Shown here: positions 33,942 through 46,755 of the stretch, piece after piece
How the letters are laid out: each line of letters begins with the position of its first letter
Position numbering within the stretch: the first letter of the stretch is position 1
Assembly (NCBI RefSeq): GCF_030272615.1
Contig: NC_081407.1
Span: forward strand, 153,471,048 to 153,531,047
DNA: 60,000 nucleotides
From: Cryptomeria japonica
Lineage: Eukaryota > Streptophyta > Pinopsida > Cupressales > Cupressaceae
Direction: 5' to 3'
The notes under the pieces: generated by a model
What the model was told of the DNA's origin: nothing
Databases searched by the model: none
Seen by the model: only the letters and a program-made list of their open reading frames with translations
Program-made: the position numbers and the translations under genes

Positions 33942-36900
33942 ATGTCTACTAACTATTTCAGGAAGGACAGTCCTAAACTTGATGGAACCAACTATGGCAT
34001 ATGGAAGATCAGGATGGAGACACATTTAAATTGCATTGGAAAGGACATCTGGGAAGTTACAAAGAATGACTATACTGCTCCTACTCTCGGTTAGCCTAAT
34101 CCACCTACCTTAGGAAAGGATGAGGAAAATGATTGCAAAGCTAGAGAAGCACTTTTGAGCGTATTATCAGATCAGCAAATCATGGGATTATCAGATAGAT
34201 CAACTGCTAAAGCTATTTGGGATCATTTGGAAACACTGAATGAAGGAGATTCCACAGTCAAAATTGCAAAACTTGAAAGCTTCCACGTCAAGTATGAAAA
34301 TCAGAAAAATGGAAGAAGATGAAAGGATTTCTGCTTTTATGGAAAGAATTAATGAAAATGTTTTGGGTATTAAATGTTGTGGAGGAACCTTAAGTGAAGA
34401 TGAAATTGTCTCAAAATTTTTAAGAGGATTTCCACCGGCATATAAAATGAAGTTTACCGCTATAAATGAGTTAAGAACAATGCCTAATACATCAATAACT
34501 AGGGATACATTGATAGGAAAACTTTCAGCTTTTGAAATTGAGGAATTTGGTCATGTTGCTACTATAAAGATAGATTTAGCTTTTAAGGCATCAACATCAT
34601 CTGCACCATCATTTGTCAAGTTTGATTGGAAATCCTTTTATGCAACAGAACTTGAGAAAAGCAGGAAAGAAAATGAAGAGCTTTGAAGCACTATTTGCAA
34701 GGAAAATGCCTAAAGGTCCAATTGGAAGTAAGTATGAAGGTAAAGCACCCTTTAAATGCTTTAACTGTAATAAGATTGGTCATATGGCTTCTAGATGGCC
34801 TGATAGACATGCTAGACTAAGAGAAGAAGCTAGGATAACATACAAGTCTAACCCTGAATATCAAAGATACAGATTTAAGAAGAATAAAGATAAATCTTGT
34901 TATCTTGTTGATCAAGGAGTCACTGATGATTCTGATGAAGATCCGACAGACAATTGACGGCTTTTTGTTGCTATAACAAAAGATCAACCGACACCTATTG
35001 TTCAACTAGTAGAGTAGGCCCTGGCAGCTAAAGTTGAAGTTAAGGATGGATGGATCATTGATTCAGGATGCTCACATCATACGACTGGTGATAAAGGTAA
35101 ATTCTTGAACTTTCAGGAATATAATGGAGGTCTAGTAAGATTTGGAGATGACAAAACTTGCTTGATCAAAGGTAAAGGTACAATATCTCTTGATGGTAAG
35201 CATAATACAGACAATGTTTACTATGTGGAAGGTTTAAAGCATAATCTTTTGAGTGTTGGTCAATTAGTTGAGAAATGATTTCAGTTACAATTCAAGAATG
35301 GGAAATGCAAAATTATGAACAAAACTGGTTTGGAAATTGCAACCGTTAATCAAACTAGAGGTAACATCTTTCATTTGAATAATAGTGAAAAGACATGCTT
35401 GATTGCACATATTGATGAAAGTTGGCTATGGCATAAGAGACTCTGTCATGTAAATTTTGATTGCATGGTAAAAATCAATACTACTAAAGCAGTTAGAGAT
35501 TTACCTAAGATTGTCAAACCTCACAATCCGGTATGTAAGGAATGTCAATTTGGAAAACAAGTTAGAGGAACTTTTAAAAGTATTTCAGAAAAATCCAATA
35601 ATGCTCTTGACTTAATTCATATTGATTTATGTGGTCCAGCTAGAAGTAAAAGTTTACAAGGTGGTAGATATTTCATGCTAATCATTGATGAAGATTCTAG
35701 AATGTGTTGGGTTACTTTTCTCAAAGAAAAATTAGAAGCACTTGGGAAGTTCAAACTATTCAAAGCAATGGTAGAGAATGAAACCAATATGAAAATCAAA
35801 TGTCTGAGATCAGATCAAGGAGGAGAATTTACATCTAAGGAATTTAATGCATTATGTGAAGTGAATGGAATCAGAAGACAGTTATCAGCACCCTGGACAC
35901 CATAGCAGAATGGAGTTGTTGAAAGGAAAAACAAAATGATCTTGGATACAGTTAGAAGTATGTTATCTGAAGCAAATCTACCACATGTATTTTGGAGAGA
36001 GGCAGTAAGAACATCTGTCTATACATTCAATAAAGTTCACATCAAAGGAGAAACCGGTAAGACCCCTCATGAACTATGGTTTGGTATTACTCCTACTCTT
36101 AAATATTTCAGAATATTTGGAAGTAAATGCTATATTAGAAGAGATGAGTATATTGGCAAATTTGATCCTAGAAGTGATGAAGGAATATTTCTTGGTTATT
36201 CATCTAAGAGCAAGGCATATAGATGTTTTAACAAAAGATTAAAGAAAATTGTTGAGAGTACAAATGTGAAGATTGATGAACAATTCAGAGGAACTTCAAG
36301 GTATATAGACTTTGAACCGGCAACAGAGATTCTAACAAATGAACCTACATTGAACCCACCGGTACAGAATGAAGATCCAGTTACACCGGTATCATCTGAA
36401 AATTCTAGAGTAACTGAGGAATAGCAACAAATGAAGACACATCGGTATGTAAGACTAAATCACTCTGAAGATCAGATAATTGGAAACAAGTATAAAGGAG
36501 TTATGAAAAGAGGAAGACTGGAAAATGAAGAGGTATGTCTTATTTCTCAAATTGAACCATCATCAATTAATGAGGCATGTGAAGATAAACACTGGATTAA
36601 AGCTATGGAAGAGGAACTAGAACAAATTGAGAAAAATAACACATGGACATTACTTCCCTGGCCTAAAGATAAAAATGTGATTGGAACAAAATGGGTATTC
36701 AAAAACAAACTTAATGAAGATGGCAAGGTGATTAGGAATAAAGCAAGACTAGTGTGTAAGGGATATTCTCAAAAAGAAGGAATTGATTATAATGAAACCT
36801 TTGCACCGGTAGCTAAAATTGAGGTAGTCAGATTATTCTTGGCTTTTACAGCACATAAGAACTACAAAGTATATCAAATGGATATTAAATGTGCATTTCT

Positions 36901-38087
36901 GAATGGAGATCTTGAAGAAGAAGTTTACATTGAACAACTTGATGGATTTTCTTTGATATATAAAAAAGATATGGTTTGCAGGTTAAGGAAAGCTTTGTAT
37001 GGGTTGAAACAAGCTCCAAGAGCTTGGTATGCAAGATTGGATAATTATCTTTTGAATATTGATTTTTCTAAAGGTAATACTGATAGCAACTTATACTACA
37101 AAGTGACTAATGATGACATCTTGGTTATAGAAGTTTTTTTTTGATGATATAATCTTTGGAGGAAAAGATGGATTATGTAAAGACTTTTCTATTGAAATGC
37201 AACAAGAATTTGAAATGTCTATGATTGGAGAGATAAAATTCTTTTTAGGATTGCATATTTCACATACTGATAAAGGTATATTCTTGAGTCAATCCAAGTA
37301 CCTGAAGGAGTTACTAAATAAATTTGGGATGGAAAACTCTAAACCGGTAAGCACACCTATGACAAATGACAAATTATCACTAAGGGATGAATCTACACCT
37401 ATTAATCTGACTAGGTACAAATTTATGATAGGAGGCCTATTGTATTTAACACAAACAAGACCTGATATTATGAATGCAGTATGTATTGTTTCAAGATTTC
37501 AAAGTAATCCTAGAGAAAATCATGAATCAGCAGTAAAAAGGATTTTCTGGTACTTACAAGGCACTACAAATCTTGGGTTATGGTATCCTAGAGATGAAAA
37601 ATTTGATTGTGTGCATACACAGATGCAAATTAGGCAGGAGATGTGAATGATAGAAAAAGCACCACCGGTAGAGCATTTTTTCTTGATAGCAGATTAATTT
37701 CTTGGTTGAGTAAGAAACAAAAGTTGTACATCTTTATCAACAGCTGAATCAGAATATGTTGCAAGAGCAACTAACTATACACAGGTATTATGGCTTAAGC
37801 AAATGTTGAAGGACATAAAGGTAAAATGCAAGGAACCCATAACTATCTATTGTGACAACACTGTAGCAATTTATATATCTAAGAATCTGGTATTACATTC
37901 TAAAACTAAACATGTTTCTATCAAACTAAATTTTCTGAAAGAGAATGTTGAAGCAAAAGAAGTAAAACTAGTTTATGTGAATACTAAAGAGTAGATTGCA
38001 GATATTTTCACTAAACCTCTGCCGAAGGAGACCTTTGAATATCTTAGATATCATCTTGGGGCCATACCCACACTGGTAGAGATTTAG
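33942..38087 (+). pseudogene. Element C gag-pol
   Basis: Copia Gag-Pol from ATG 33942 (MSTNYFRKDSPKL). In order: Gag; a knuckle whose last Cys is Trp (CFNCNKIGHMASRW, about 34757-34798); protease DSGCSHHTTGD; integrase (LWHKRLCHVNF, RSDQGGEF, NGVVERKNK); the linker; RT ([24 protein letters not shown]); and RNase H ending [12 protein letters not shown]. In-frame TAG: 34092, 35015, 35903, 36422 and 37992, all but perhaps 36422 at Gln positions known from sister copies. TGA: 34956 and about 35276. Single-base gains occur in an A run (about 34302), a T run (about 34683) and a nine-T run that destroys the FVDD box (37135-37142). Further shifts lie near 37615 and 37720. Confidence 0.9.
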
Positions 38088-38474
38088 ACAGTTGATGTTT
38101 TTCATCAATCGGCAAAATTAATAGAGAAATCTCTTACTCCGGTTTTGATGAGGAAGCTACTTCTCAGGGGGAGTAGTTGGTATACTGAATTGGTTGGTAT
38201 TTTGTATTTACATCTGGTTTTGTATTGACTTTGGCATTTGATGTTAAAGGGGGAGAGATATCTATGGAAAAACACTTTATCTTTTGGGGAGAGATTATTT
38301 ATTTGGGGAGAGATTGTTATTTTGAGAGAAACTGATTACTCTTTGTATCTGTATTTTGATTTCTGGTTATGATCTCTTTTTGGGAGATTGTTGGTATTTG
38401 GTATTTGGCATTTCTGTTTTGGCACTTTGATGGTTTTTCCATCTTGTGTTGCCATCAATACCAAAGGGGGAGAT
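38088..38474 (+). other. Element C 3' untranslated region with purine-tract series
   Basis: About six G-rich purine tracts (about 38166, 38246, 38286, 38303, 38382 and 38464) lie between the pol stop and the LTR. The last, AAAGGGGGAGAT, abuts the 3' LTR and is the probable polypurine tract. Confidence 0.7.
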
Positions 38475-39545
38475 TGTTGGTATTTTGGTATGGTTTTGTC
38501 ATTGATGTCAACACCTACTATCACTTATCAACTCTAGCACTTTCAAGAATTGGCAATGTTCACCGGCAAGCAAATGACTTATACACAGTCACCGGTATCT
38601 GGTACACCGGTAGGATATAATGTTCACCAACACTTGGAATGGCATGGAAAACACCTGTTTATGTCGAAGACATCGTTTGGACACTTTGTCTTGGAGATTT
38701 GTTCATTGGCATATTCGTATTTGCATATTTGTTGTTACTGGCAAATAGGTCCAGATCATTCACCTGCAGGCTTATCTATTCCAGATCAGCACGGCATGCT
38801 ATGGAGATGTTTTATTATTGTTGTAAATGTATCAAGTCAACATGTTGAATCCGTTATTGCATCGGATATTGTTTTATTTGTAAATTGATTTTATTGTAAT
38901 ATCCTTTAGAGTCGACCTACTAAAATTGGTCTTAGGTTATGATATAAATGTAAGATCTTATTTATAAGATCAAATGTGGAATGCAAAGGAAGAAATAATT
39001 TGGTATATGCAAGAATAAGCAGAGCTTTACACACAAATATCATTTGAAGGTTGAAGCAAGGTTTTTGTAAAGACAATCAAAACTACACCGATATTGAATC
39101 CAGCGTAGTAAGATGCTATTTTGAGTAGTACATCCTTATTGGATTTAACCATCCAATTGTAGTCAGTGTGACTCCTATTTGTGTTTGAGCAGTGAGCTCT
39201 AGGCGCTTGGCCTTTTTGCATGTGCAGACCCCATTTGTATACACATACTATCTACAGCAGTATCATATGATTGTGGGTAAGGTTTCCCACTATGGTTTTT
39301 CCCCTTACAGGGTTTCCACGTACAAATATTGGTGTTATGTGTTGAGGATGTTATTGTGTTTCTATTTCATGCATTAATCTTTACCGGTATTGTAATTAAC
39401 TGATAAAACTGTCTACCGGCATACAAGTTTGGTTTACCGGTATTAAGCATTTAAGTTGGTTAAGTTGTTTTGGTTTGAATTTATTTGACAATTGATTCAC
39501 CACCCCCCCCCCCCCCCGCATCTCAGTTTTCCTTGGGACTTAACA
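38475..39545 (+). repeat. Element C 3' LTR
   Basis: 1,071 bp, partner of 32822-33885. It has a run of 15 C (39503-39517) where the partner has 11. Confidence 0.92.
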
Positions 39546-39975
39546 CAAGTATAGGTCCACACGCTTCAGCAATGATCTCCAAATGCCAAGTCTTGAACAA
39601 GATCACCAACAACATCCCAAGACTCCATCAGAAGTTGCACCAACACCACTTATGCAATTCATCAAAGATCTCCATCAAAAGCTTTGTCAGTGAAACCCTC
39701 ACCAAAACCAAAAACCAATCTTCTAAGCAAGTAGGATAGCATGCAATCACCAGACCAAACCAACTGATCAAATAAGAGTATAAGTATCATGAACAAGCCA
39801 ATTCCATCACCAGACTATACTGGATTCTACCAGATCATGGTGGATCCGAGTTAACTAGAAACCACTCATCCTACTAGGACCAGAAGGGTGTCGGTAAAGC
39901 ATCCAAACAGCTAGTGTTGACATCAATGATAAAACATCAATGCAACACATAATCAATTCCACCAAATGGCCAACA

Positions 39976-40343
39976 ATCTCCCCCTTTGGCATTGATGGCA
40001 ACACTAGATGTGAAAAACATCTAAGTACCAAGAAATGCCAAATAAGTCTCCCCTTGTGGAAGACAACCAACAATCATCAGCATATAGCTTTGAATATCAA
40101 TATCTCTCCCTTTTCATATTTCTCCCCCTTAACATTTATCATTTTCTTCCTTTATCTTTTTCACATCACTATCTCTCCCCCTTTGACATCAATGCCAGAA
40201 ATCTGACAGAAATATCAAAGAAAAAACATAAGCCTCTGAATCTCAAAGCTGACTACTCCCCCTAAGAAGTAGCATCCCACATCAGTGTCGGAATGAATAG
40301 TATCTCTGATAATGTATGTTAGACTGATGCCAAACCGCATCAC
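39976..40343 (-). other. Element D 3' untranslated region with purine-tract series
   Basis: Sense GGGGGAGA-type tracts at about 39977, 40051, 40103, 40122, 40173 and 40256. No ORF is supported. Confidence 0.65.
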
Positions 40344-43300
40344 TCAAGTCTCTACCGGAGGGGCGAAAACCCCCAATCTGTCTCTCAGGTACTCAAATGA
40401 TTCCTTGGATAAAGGTTTAGTGAAAATATCTGCAATTTGTTCTTTAGTGATCACATAAACCAGTCTAACTTCATTTGCTTCCACCTTCTCCTTCAAAAAG
40501 TTATACTTGAAAGATATGTGCTTTGTCTTAGAATGAAATACTGGATTGTTTGAAACATCAATAGCAGCAGATTTATCATAGTGAATAACTACCAGTGCAT
40601 CACAATCCACCTTTATATCCTTCAACATTTGCTTCATCCATAAAACTTGTGTACAATTAGTAGCAGCAGCAACATACTCAACTTCAATAGTAGATAAAGA
40701 AGTACATGATTGTTTCTTGTTGATCCATGAAACCAACTTCTTCTATATATGCACATAAAGTAAATTTGTCATCCTTAGGATACCATAAGTCATATTCGGA
40801 TGTACCTTGCAAGTATCTAAAAATCCTTTTCACCACCATCTCATGATTTTCTCTAGGATCGCTTTGAAATCTTGAAACAATATAAACAACATTCATAATG
40901 TCAGGCCTAGTCTAAGTCAAATAAAGTAGACCTCCAATCATAGATTTGTATCTTGTAGGATTTATCAGTGTAGAAACATCTTTTCTTGTCAATTTCTCAC
41001 TTGTAACCATAGGTGTACTTGCCGGTTTAGAATCCCCCATACCAAATTTCTTCAATAATTCCTTAGTATATTTAGTTTGACAGATAAAAATGTTTTTGTT
41101 AGTCTGAGTAATCTGCAAACCTAAGAAAAAATTTCATCTCACCAATCATAGACATCTCAAATTATTTCTCCATATTCTTAGAAAATTCTATGCATAACTT
41201 ATCTTCACCTCCGAAAATAATGTTATCAACAAATACTTTGACAATCTGTATATCATCATCAGTGATTTTATAATATAAATTACTGTCAACACTGCCCTTA
41301 GTAAAACCAAGCTTCACAAGATATTTATCCAACCTTGCATACCAAGCTCTGGGTGCTTGTTTCAATCCATATAAAACTTTCCTTAACCTGCAAACCATAT
41401 ATGTATCATCTGATAGTGAAAAACCATCAGGTTGCTCAATATAAACTTCCTCATCAAGATCCCCATTCAAAAATGCACATTTAACATCCATCTGATAATC
41501 CTTATAGTTTTTATAAGCAACATAGGCAAGAAATAATCTTACAGCTTCAATCCTAGCTACCGGTGCAAAAGTCTCTCCATAATGAATTCCTTCCTTCTGA
41601 GAATATCCTTTACAAACCAATCTAGCCTTATTCCTTATAACTTTACCATCCTAATTCAATTTATTCCTAAAACCCATTTAGTTCCAATAACATTTTTATT
41701 TTTAGGCCGAGGAACCAAAGTCCATGTGTTCTTTTTCTCAATATGATCTAATTCTTCTTCCATAGCTTTTAACCAAAATTCATCTTTACATGCCTCAATT
41801 ACTGATACCAATTCAATTTGTAAAATTAAACATACCTCATCAGTTGTCAGACTTCTTCTTGTCATCACTCCATTACTCGTGTCCCCAATGATTTGATCTT
41901 CAAAATGATTCGGTCTCACATACCTAGGAGTCTTCTAACTCTCATCTCCTCTTCCCTGTTCTTCAGTTACTGTAGAATTCTCTGATATTTCTGGAGTAAC
42001 TAGTTCAACTCTCTATTCTGGTAAAGGTTCTACCAGTTGAGATATAATCATTTCCACTAATGGTTCCTTCTCATAAACTCTGATTTTACTTCCGTTCAAC
42101 TCATCTACTTTGACATTAGCACTCTCCACAATTCTCTGCAATCTCTTGTTATAACATCTATATGCTTTGCTTTCATTAGAATAACCAACAAATATGTCTT
42201 CATCACATATAGGATCAAATTTCCAAATAGTATCATCTCTCCTGATATAACATTTACTACCAAAAATTCCAAAATACTTAACTGTAGGTGTATTGCCAAA
42301 CCATAGTTCATAAGGTGTCTTACCAGTTTCTCCTTTGATATGTACTATGTTGAATGTATACATTATTGTACTCACTACTTCTCTCCAGTAGATATGAGGC
42401 AGATTAGCTTCCATCATCATTATCCTAGCAGCATCCAAGATAGTTTTGTTTTTCCTTTCCACAACTCCATTCTGTTGAGGTGTCCAGGGAGCAGAAAATT
42501 GTCTTCTTATACCATGCTTGTCACAAAAGTTATTAAACTCACCGGATGTTAATTCTCCACCATGATCTGATCTCAAACATTTAATCTTCAATCTTGTCTC
42601 AGTTTCCACTTTAGCCTTAAAGATTTTAAACTTTTCAAATGCTTCTGATTTTTCTCTCAAAAAAGTAACCCACATCATTCTAGAATAATCATCAATGATT
42701 AGCATGAAATATCTATCACAATGAAAACTTTTAACTCTAGCAAGGCCACACAAATCAATATGAATAAGATCAAGAACATCATTTGATTTATCTTGTATAC
42801 TCCTAAAAGAGATTCTGACCTATTTACCCATTTGACATTCTTTACATACCAGATTATAGGGCTTCATAATCTTACATATATTTCTAACATCCTTAGTTGA
42901 ACTGATCTTCACAATGCAATCAAAATTCACATGACACGGCCTTTTATGCCATATCTAACTCTCAGCAATCTGTGTAATCAAACATGTCTTCTAACTGAAG
43001 TTTAAATTAAATATGTTACCTTGTGTCTGTGTACCGATTGCAATCTCCAAGCCAGATCTATTAATTATTTTGCATTTTACATCCTTGAACTGTAATTGAA
43101 ATCCCTTATCTACCAATTGTCCTACACTCAAAAGATTATGCTTCAAACCTTCAACATAATAAAAATTGTCAGTATTGTTCTTACCATCCAATGATATAGT
43201 TCATTTTCCTTTGATCATACATGCCTTGTCATCTCTAAATCTAACTAGTCCACCATCAAATTCTTGCAAAGACAGAAACTTCCCTTTTTCTTCAATCATA

Positions 43301-44502
43301 TAATGTGAACAACCACTATCAATTACCCATTCATCCTTGTCCAAAATTTAGCAACAAGTGCCTTCTCCTCTAGTACATTCTCTGCTAATGTCCGATCATC
43401 TTCCTTGATAGGCAAGAATACCCATTCCTTCCCATTACCGGATCCACTAGCATACTCTTCTATCGGTTCATCATCTGAATTAGTAATGCCTTCCTCATCT
43501 GCTATGTACCATGATTTATCTCTGTTTTTCTTGAATCTATACTTGTTCTGATATCCAGGGTTAGGCTTAAATGATCTTTTAACTTTTTCTTCAAATCTAG
43601 AATTTTTTCAGGACATCTAGATGCAAAATGACCAATCTTATAAAATGCAAAACATTTAAAAGGTGCTTTTCTTTCATACTTACTTCCTACGGGTCCTTTC
43701 AGTACTCTTCCAGCAAATAGTGCATCAAGTTTCTCAAACTCATCATCTTCTCTCTTCATATCTTCTAATTATTTTGCATATAAATATTTCCGATCTTGCT
43801 TATCGGTTGTAGATGTAGATGCATGAAAAGTAGGTTCGGTCTTCATAGATCTAGAAGGTCCAAATTCCTCAAGTTCAAAAGCAGATAGTTTCCCAACCAA
43901 AGTATCTTTGTTCACAGATGTATTAGGTATTGTTCTCAACTCATTAGTAGCAGTAGCCTTCATTTTGTAAGCTGGTGGTAGGGCTCTCAGGACTTTAGAA
44001 ACAATTTCATCTTCGCTCAGAGTTCCACTACAACATTGAATTCCCATAACAATCTCATTTACACTTTACATGAATGCAGTAATCCTTTCATCTTCTTCCA
44101 TCTTGAGATTTTCATATCTCACCCAGTAACCATCAAGTTTAGAAATATTCACTGTAGGGTCACCTTCATTAAGAGTTTACAACTTATCTCATATAGCCTT
44201 TCCAGATGATTTGTCTATTAATCCCATTATTTGCTAATCAGAAAGTGCACACAAGAGGGCTTCTCTTGTTCTACAATCATTCTCAAGATCCTTATCTAGG
44301 TTGTCGGAGGAGGATTTCTAGATCCCAAATTATATGTTGTGACACCATTCTGTGTGATCTCCCAAATCTCCTTGCCAAGACATCTCAAATGATTCTCCAT
44401 CTGAATCTTCCATACTGTATAGTTTGTTCCTTCAAGGCTCTGTATATTCCTTCGAAAGCTAGCTCTAGAAGAACTGGATGAACTTGAACTATTAGTCGCC
44501 AT
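40344..44502 (-). pseudogene. Element D gag-pol
   Basis: Copia Gag-Pol starting at ATG 44502 (MATNSSSSSSSSRASF). The Gag knuckle has lost its second Cys (CFAFYKIGHFASRC, about 43630). The protease region is decayed. Integrase is well preserved (42753-42013: RSDHGGELTSGEF, PQQNGVVERKNK). RT (41620-41162) has [12 protein letters not shown], but the catalytic box reads FVDN (Asn at 41222-41224), so polymerase activity would be lost. The RNase H core between LCAY and SWINKKQS is deleted near 40740; the C-terminus ends DIFTKPLSKESF at 40344. Stops are mixed: TAG (42013, GKQVR and SDQQIM positions), several TAA at expected Glu codons, and TGA. There are several frameshifts. This is one of the most decayed elements. 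Confidence 0.88.
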
Positions 44503-44546
44503 AGGATCTTCCTCAAGTGGTTAGGTTCTCTGGAGAGAGGACCAAA

Positions 44547-44558
44547 GCTCTGATACCA
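44547..44558 (-). promoter_or_regulatory. Element D primer binding site
   Basis: Minus-strand TGGTATCAGAGC, two bases from the 5' LTR start at 44561. Confidence 0.85.
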
Positions 44559-44560
44559 AT

Positions 44561-46755
44561 TGTTATACAATTTGGATAACCAGAAGACAACTAAGAATGG
44601 GGGGTGAATCATTTGTCACAGATTACATGAACATTCAATAATTAAAGCTTTAATATCGGAACCTAAAACATTAATACCAAAATAGCAGTTAAACCAATTA
44701 AGCATAAACAATAATCACAAAATAAATACCATCCACATGACACCAAGATTTGTACATGGAAAACCTGGTAAAGGGAAAAACCACAGTGGGAAGCCTACCC
44801 ACAGTCAAATAATACTTCTATAGTAAGTATCTAAATTACAATGAATGGTCCTGCACTTGCAGGAAGACCAACAACATAAAGCACACTACTCATCACCAAA
44901 TGAACCTCACTGACTCCATATAAATCCAGACTACAATCCAGAGAAGTGTTGAACTGTAAAAGATAGCATCTCCTATGCTAGAGTACAATTCCGGTTAAGC
45001 TCAATACCGGAGGACTAAATCCTCTTACACAAACCCAATTCGATCTCCAATGATCGACCAACTCCTCTGCCTGAATGATATTACATTATTTTCACTTTAC
45101 ATTCTTTGATCATGACCTCTTACTTTTAATCATGATGATCTACAATTAGATCTTATACTTATTTATACAAACCCTCGATTATAAACAATTAGGTCGGCCA
45201 CCTGACAATAAACCAATTACATAATTACAAACCATGTCGTCCTTAGACCAAATAAGTAATATCAACACATAAGACATCCCATAAATACATCAATCGGTCC
45301 TATCCACACATTACATTAATGTTGGTCATTAACTTAGATCAACCGAGACCAAGTATAGGTCCACGTGCTTCAACAATGATCTCCAAACGCCAAGTCTCGA
45401 ACAAGATCACCAACAGCATCCTGAAACTCAATCAGAAGCTACACCAATGCCACTTATGTAATTTGTCAAAGATCTCCATCAAAAGCTTTGTCAATAAAAC
45501 CCTCACTGGAACCAGAAACTGATGAATACTAAGAGGGGGGGTGAATTAGTATGCCAAAAATCTTTGTACTTAAACACTTTACTAGTCTAGCAGTAAACCA
45601 GTAAAACAATTTAGCAAACAAACCGATTAGCACACATGCAAACCAAATAGAAAATAATGCATTCACCCACAGAAGCACAAACACCATAACCCAAGATATT
45701 TTGATGTGGAAACCCAAATGGGAAAAACCACGGTGAGATAAAACTCACAAGTAACTATCTACAAAATAGGAACCAAACCGGTTAATGTCATACAATGTTC
45801 TTTACCAAAACAGATCCTGTTAGGAATCTCAATCTCTGTTAGGAGATAAGTCTGATTAAGGACTACCTTGCTAGAGGATTTTAGATCCATGGATGTGAAC
45901 CACCTTGTTAGAGGATTTACAAAAGGCTTTTTGGGCCTACCCGGTTAAGGGCTTCAGACTTGTCGAAGATGTGAGTAATCAACAAGTGAGTGATCTAGCA
46001 AATAGCATAGATTGCTTGATTAGATCCTTGATAGCTCATTCCTAATGTATTCCAACATTACTTCAGTCTTCAACATATTCATACTCTACCTTTCTCTCAC
46101 AGACATGAACTTCTCTTCTATAATCTCACTTACAAAAATTCATCAACCACCTTAAAACCCTAGCAACAACCTAAAACCCTAGACATGATGTCCTTATAAA
46201 GGAATCTGATTTCATGTCAGTCCAATAGGATTACAAGACAATTTACTAGGTTCAATGCATCTAGACATATTTGGTAACATGACACAAAAAGCACCGCCAG
46301 AGTGTCGACACCGCCAAACAATCGGTGGATGGTAAGTCATCACAAAATGTCGGTTGGTAACTCATCATAGAGTATTACCAGTTCATACGGAATACCGGTT
46401 TAAGAAAAATACCGATTGCCAATTTGTCAAAATGAAGACTGGGAAATATGAGTTGTGTCGCTTCGTTCCTTCATACTGCTTGAGATCCTCAAACCGCTTG
46501 GGGTCTTCATACCACTTCAGATCGGTAAACACTTTCTGCAAAACACCGATAGTCTAAAGACTATAATACATCATACCGGTTGGAACAAATACCGGTTGAG
46601 CTTTAACTCATACATACAAAAAGTGATCTCATAGCAAGTGTGTGTCCATCAATGACAATCACAACATAATCATCAAAAATGCCAATAGAAACCAAGCTTC
46701 TAAGCAAGCATGATAGCATCCAATCACCAGACCAAAACCAACTGATCAAATAAGA
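44561..46755 (-). repeat. Element D 5' LTR, truncated and interrupted
   Basis: 44561-45519 plus 46693-46755 match the 3' LTR of D. The far end is missing. Confidence 0.82.
45520..46687 (-). mobile_element. Solo LTR in element D's 5' LTR
   Basis: 1,168 bp, TGATGAATACTAAG to AAATGCCAATA, with GAAAC at 45515-45519 and 46688-46692. The CCAATA end is probably CCAACA with one C-to-T change. The GGGGGGGTGAATTAG motif shows that it is copia-type and in minus orientation. Confidence 0.85.

Larger units (their letters stand above)
32822..39545 (+). mobile_element. Copia element C, plus strand, in element D's LTR
   Basis: A complete-length 6.7-kb Ty1/copia element with LTRs at 32822-33885 and 38475-39545 and the duplication CAAGT (32817-32821 and 39546-39550). 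Its proteins match element A's. The two LTRs differ at roughly 65 positions by eye (about 6%), so it is clearly older than element H. Confidence 0.92.
32033..39975 (-). repeat. Element D 3' LTR, split by element C
   Basis: 32033-32821 plus 39551-39975. It carries the GGGGGGTGAATCAG motif near its start, and a sense TATAAATAAATG box (about 32621-32635). It ends GGCCAACA next to the purine tract. Confidence 0.85.
32033..46755 (-). mobile_element. Copia element D, minus strand
   Basis: The 3' LTR begins at 32033 (TGTTAGATGG) and ends at 39975, interrupted by element C. The interior 39976-44560 holds gag-pol in the minus direction. The 5' LTR begins at 44561 and is interrupted by a solo LTR. The right end is truncated: LTR similarity stops at about 46755 (ACTGATCAAATAAGA), about 220 bp before the expected terminus, so no target duplication can be read. 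Confidence 0.85.
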
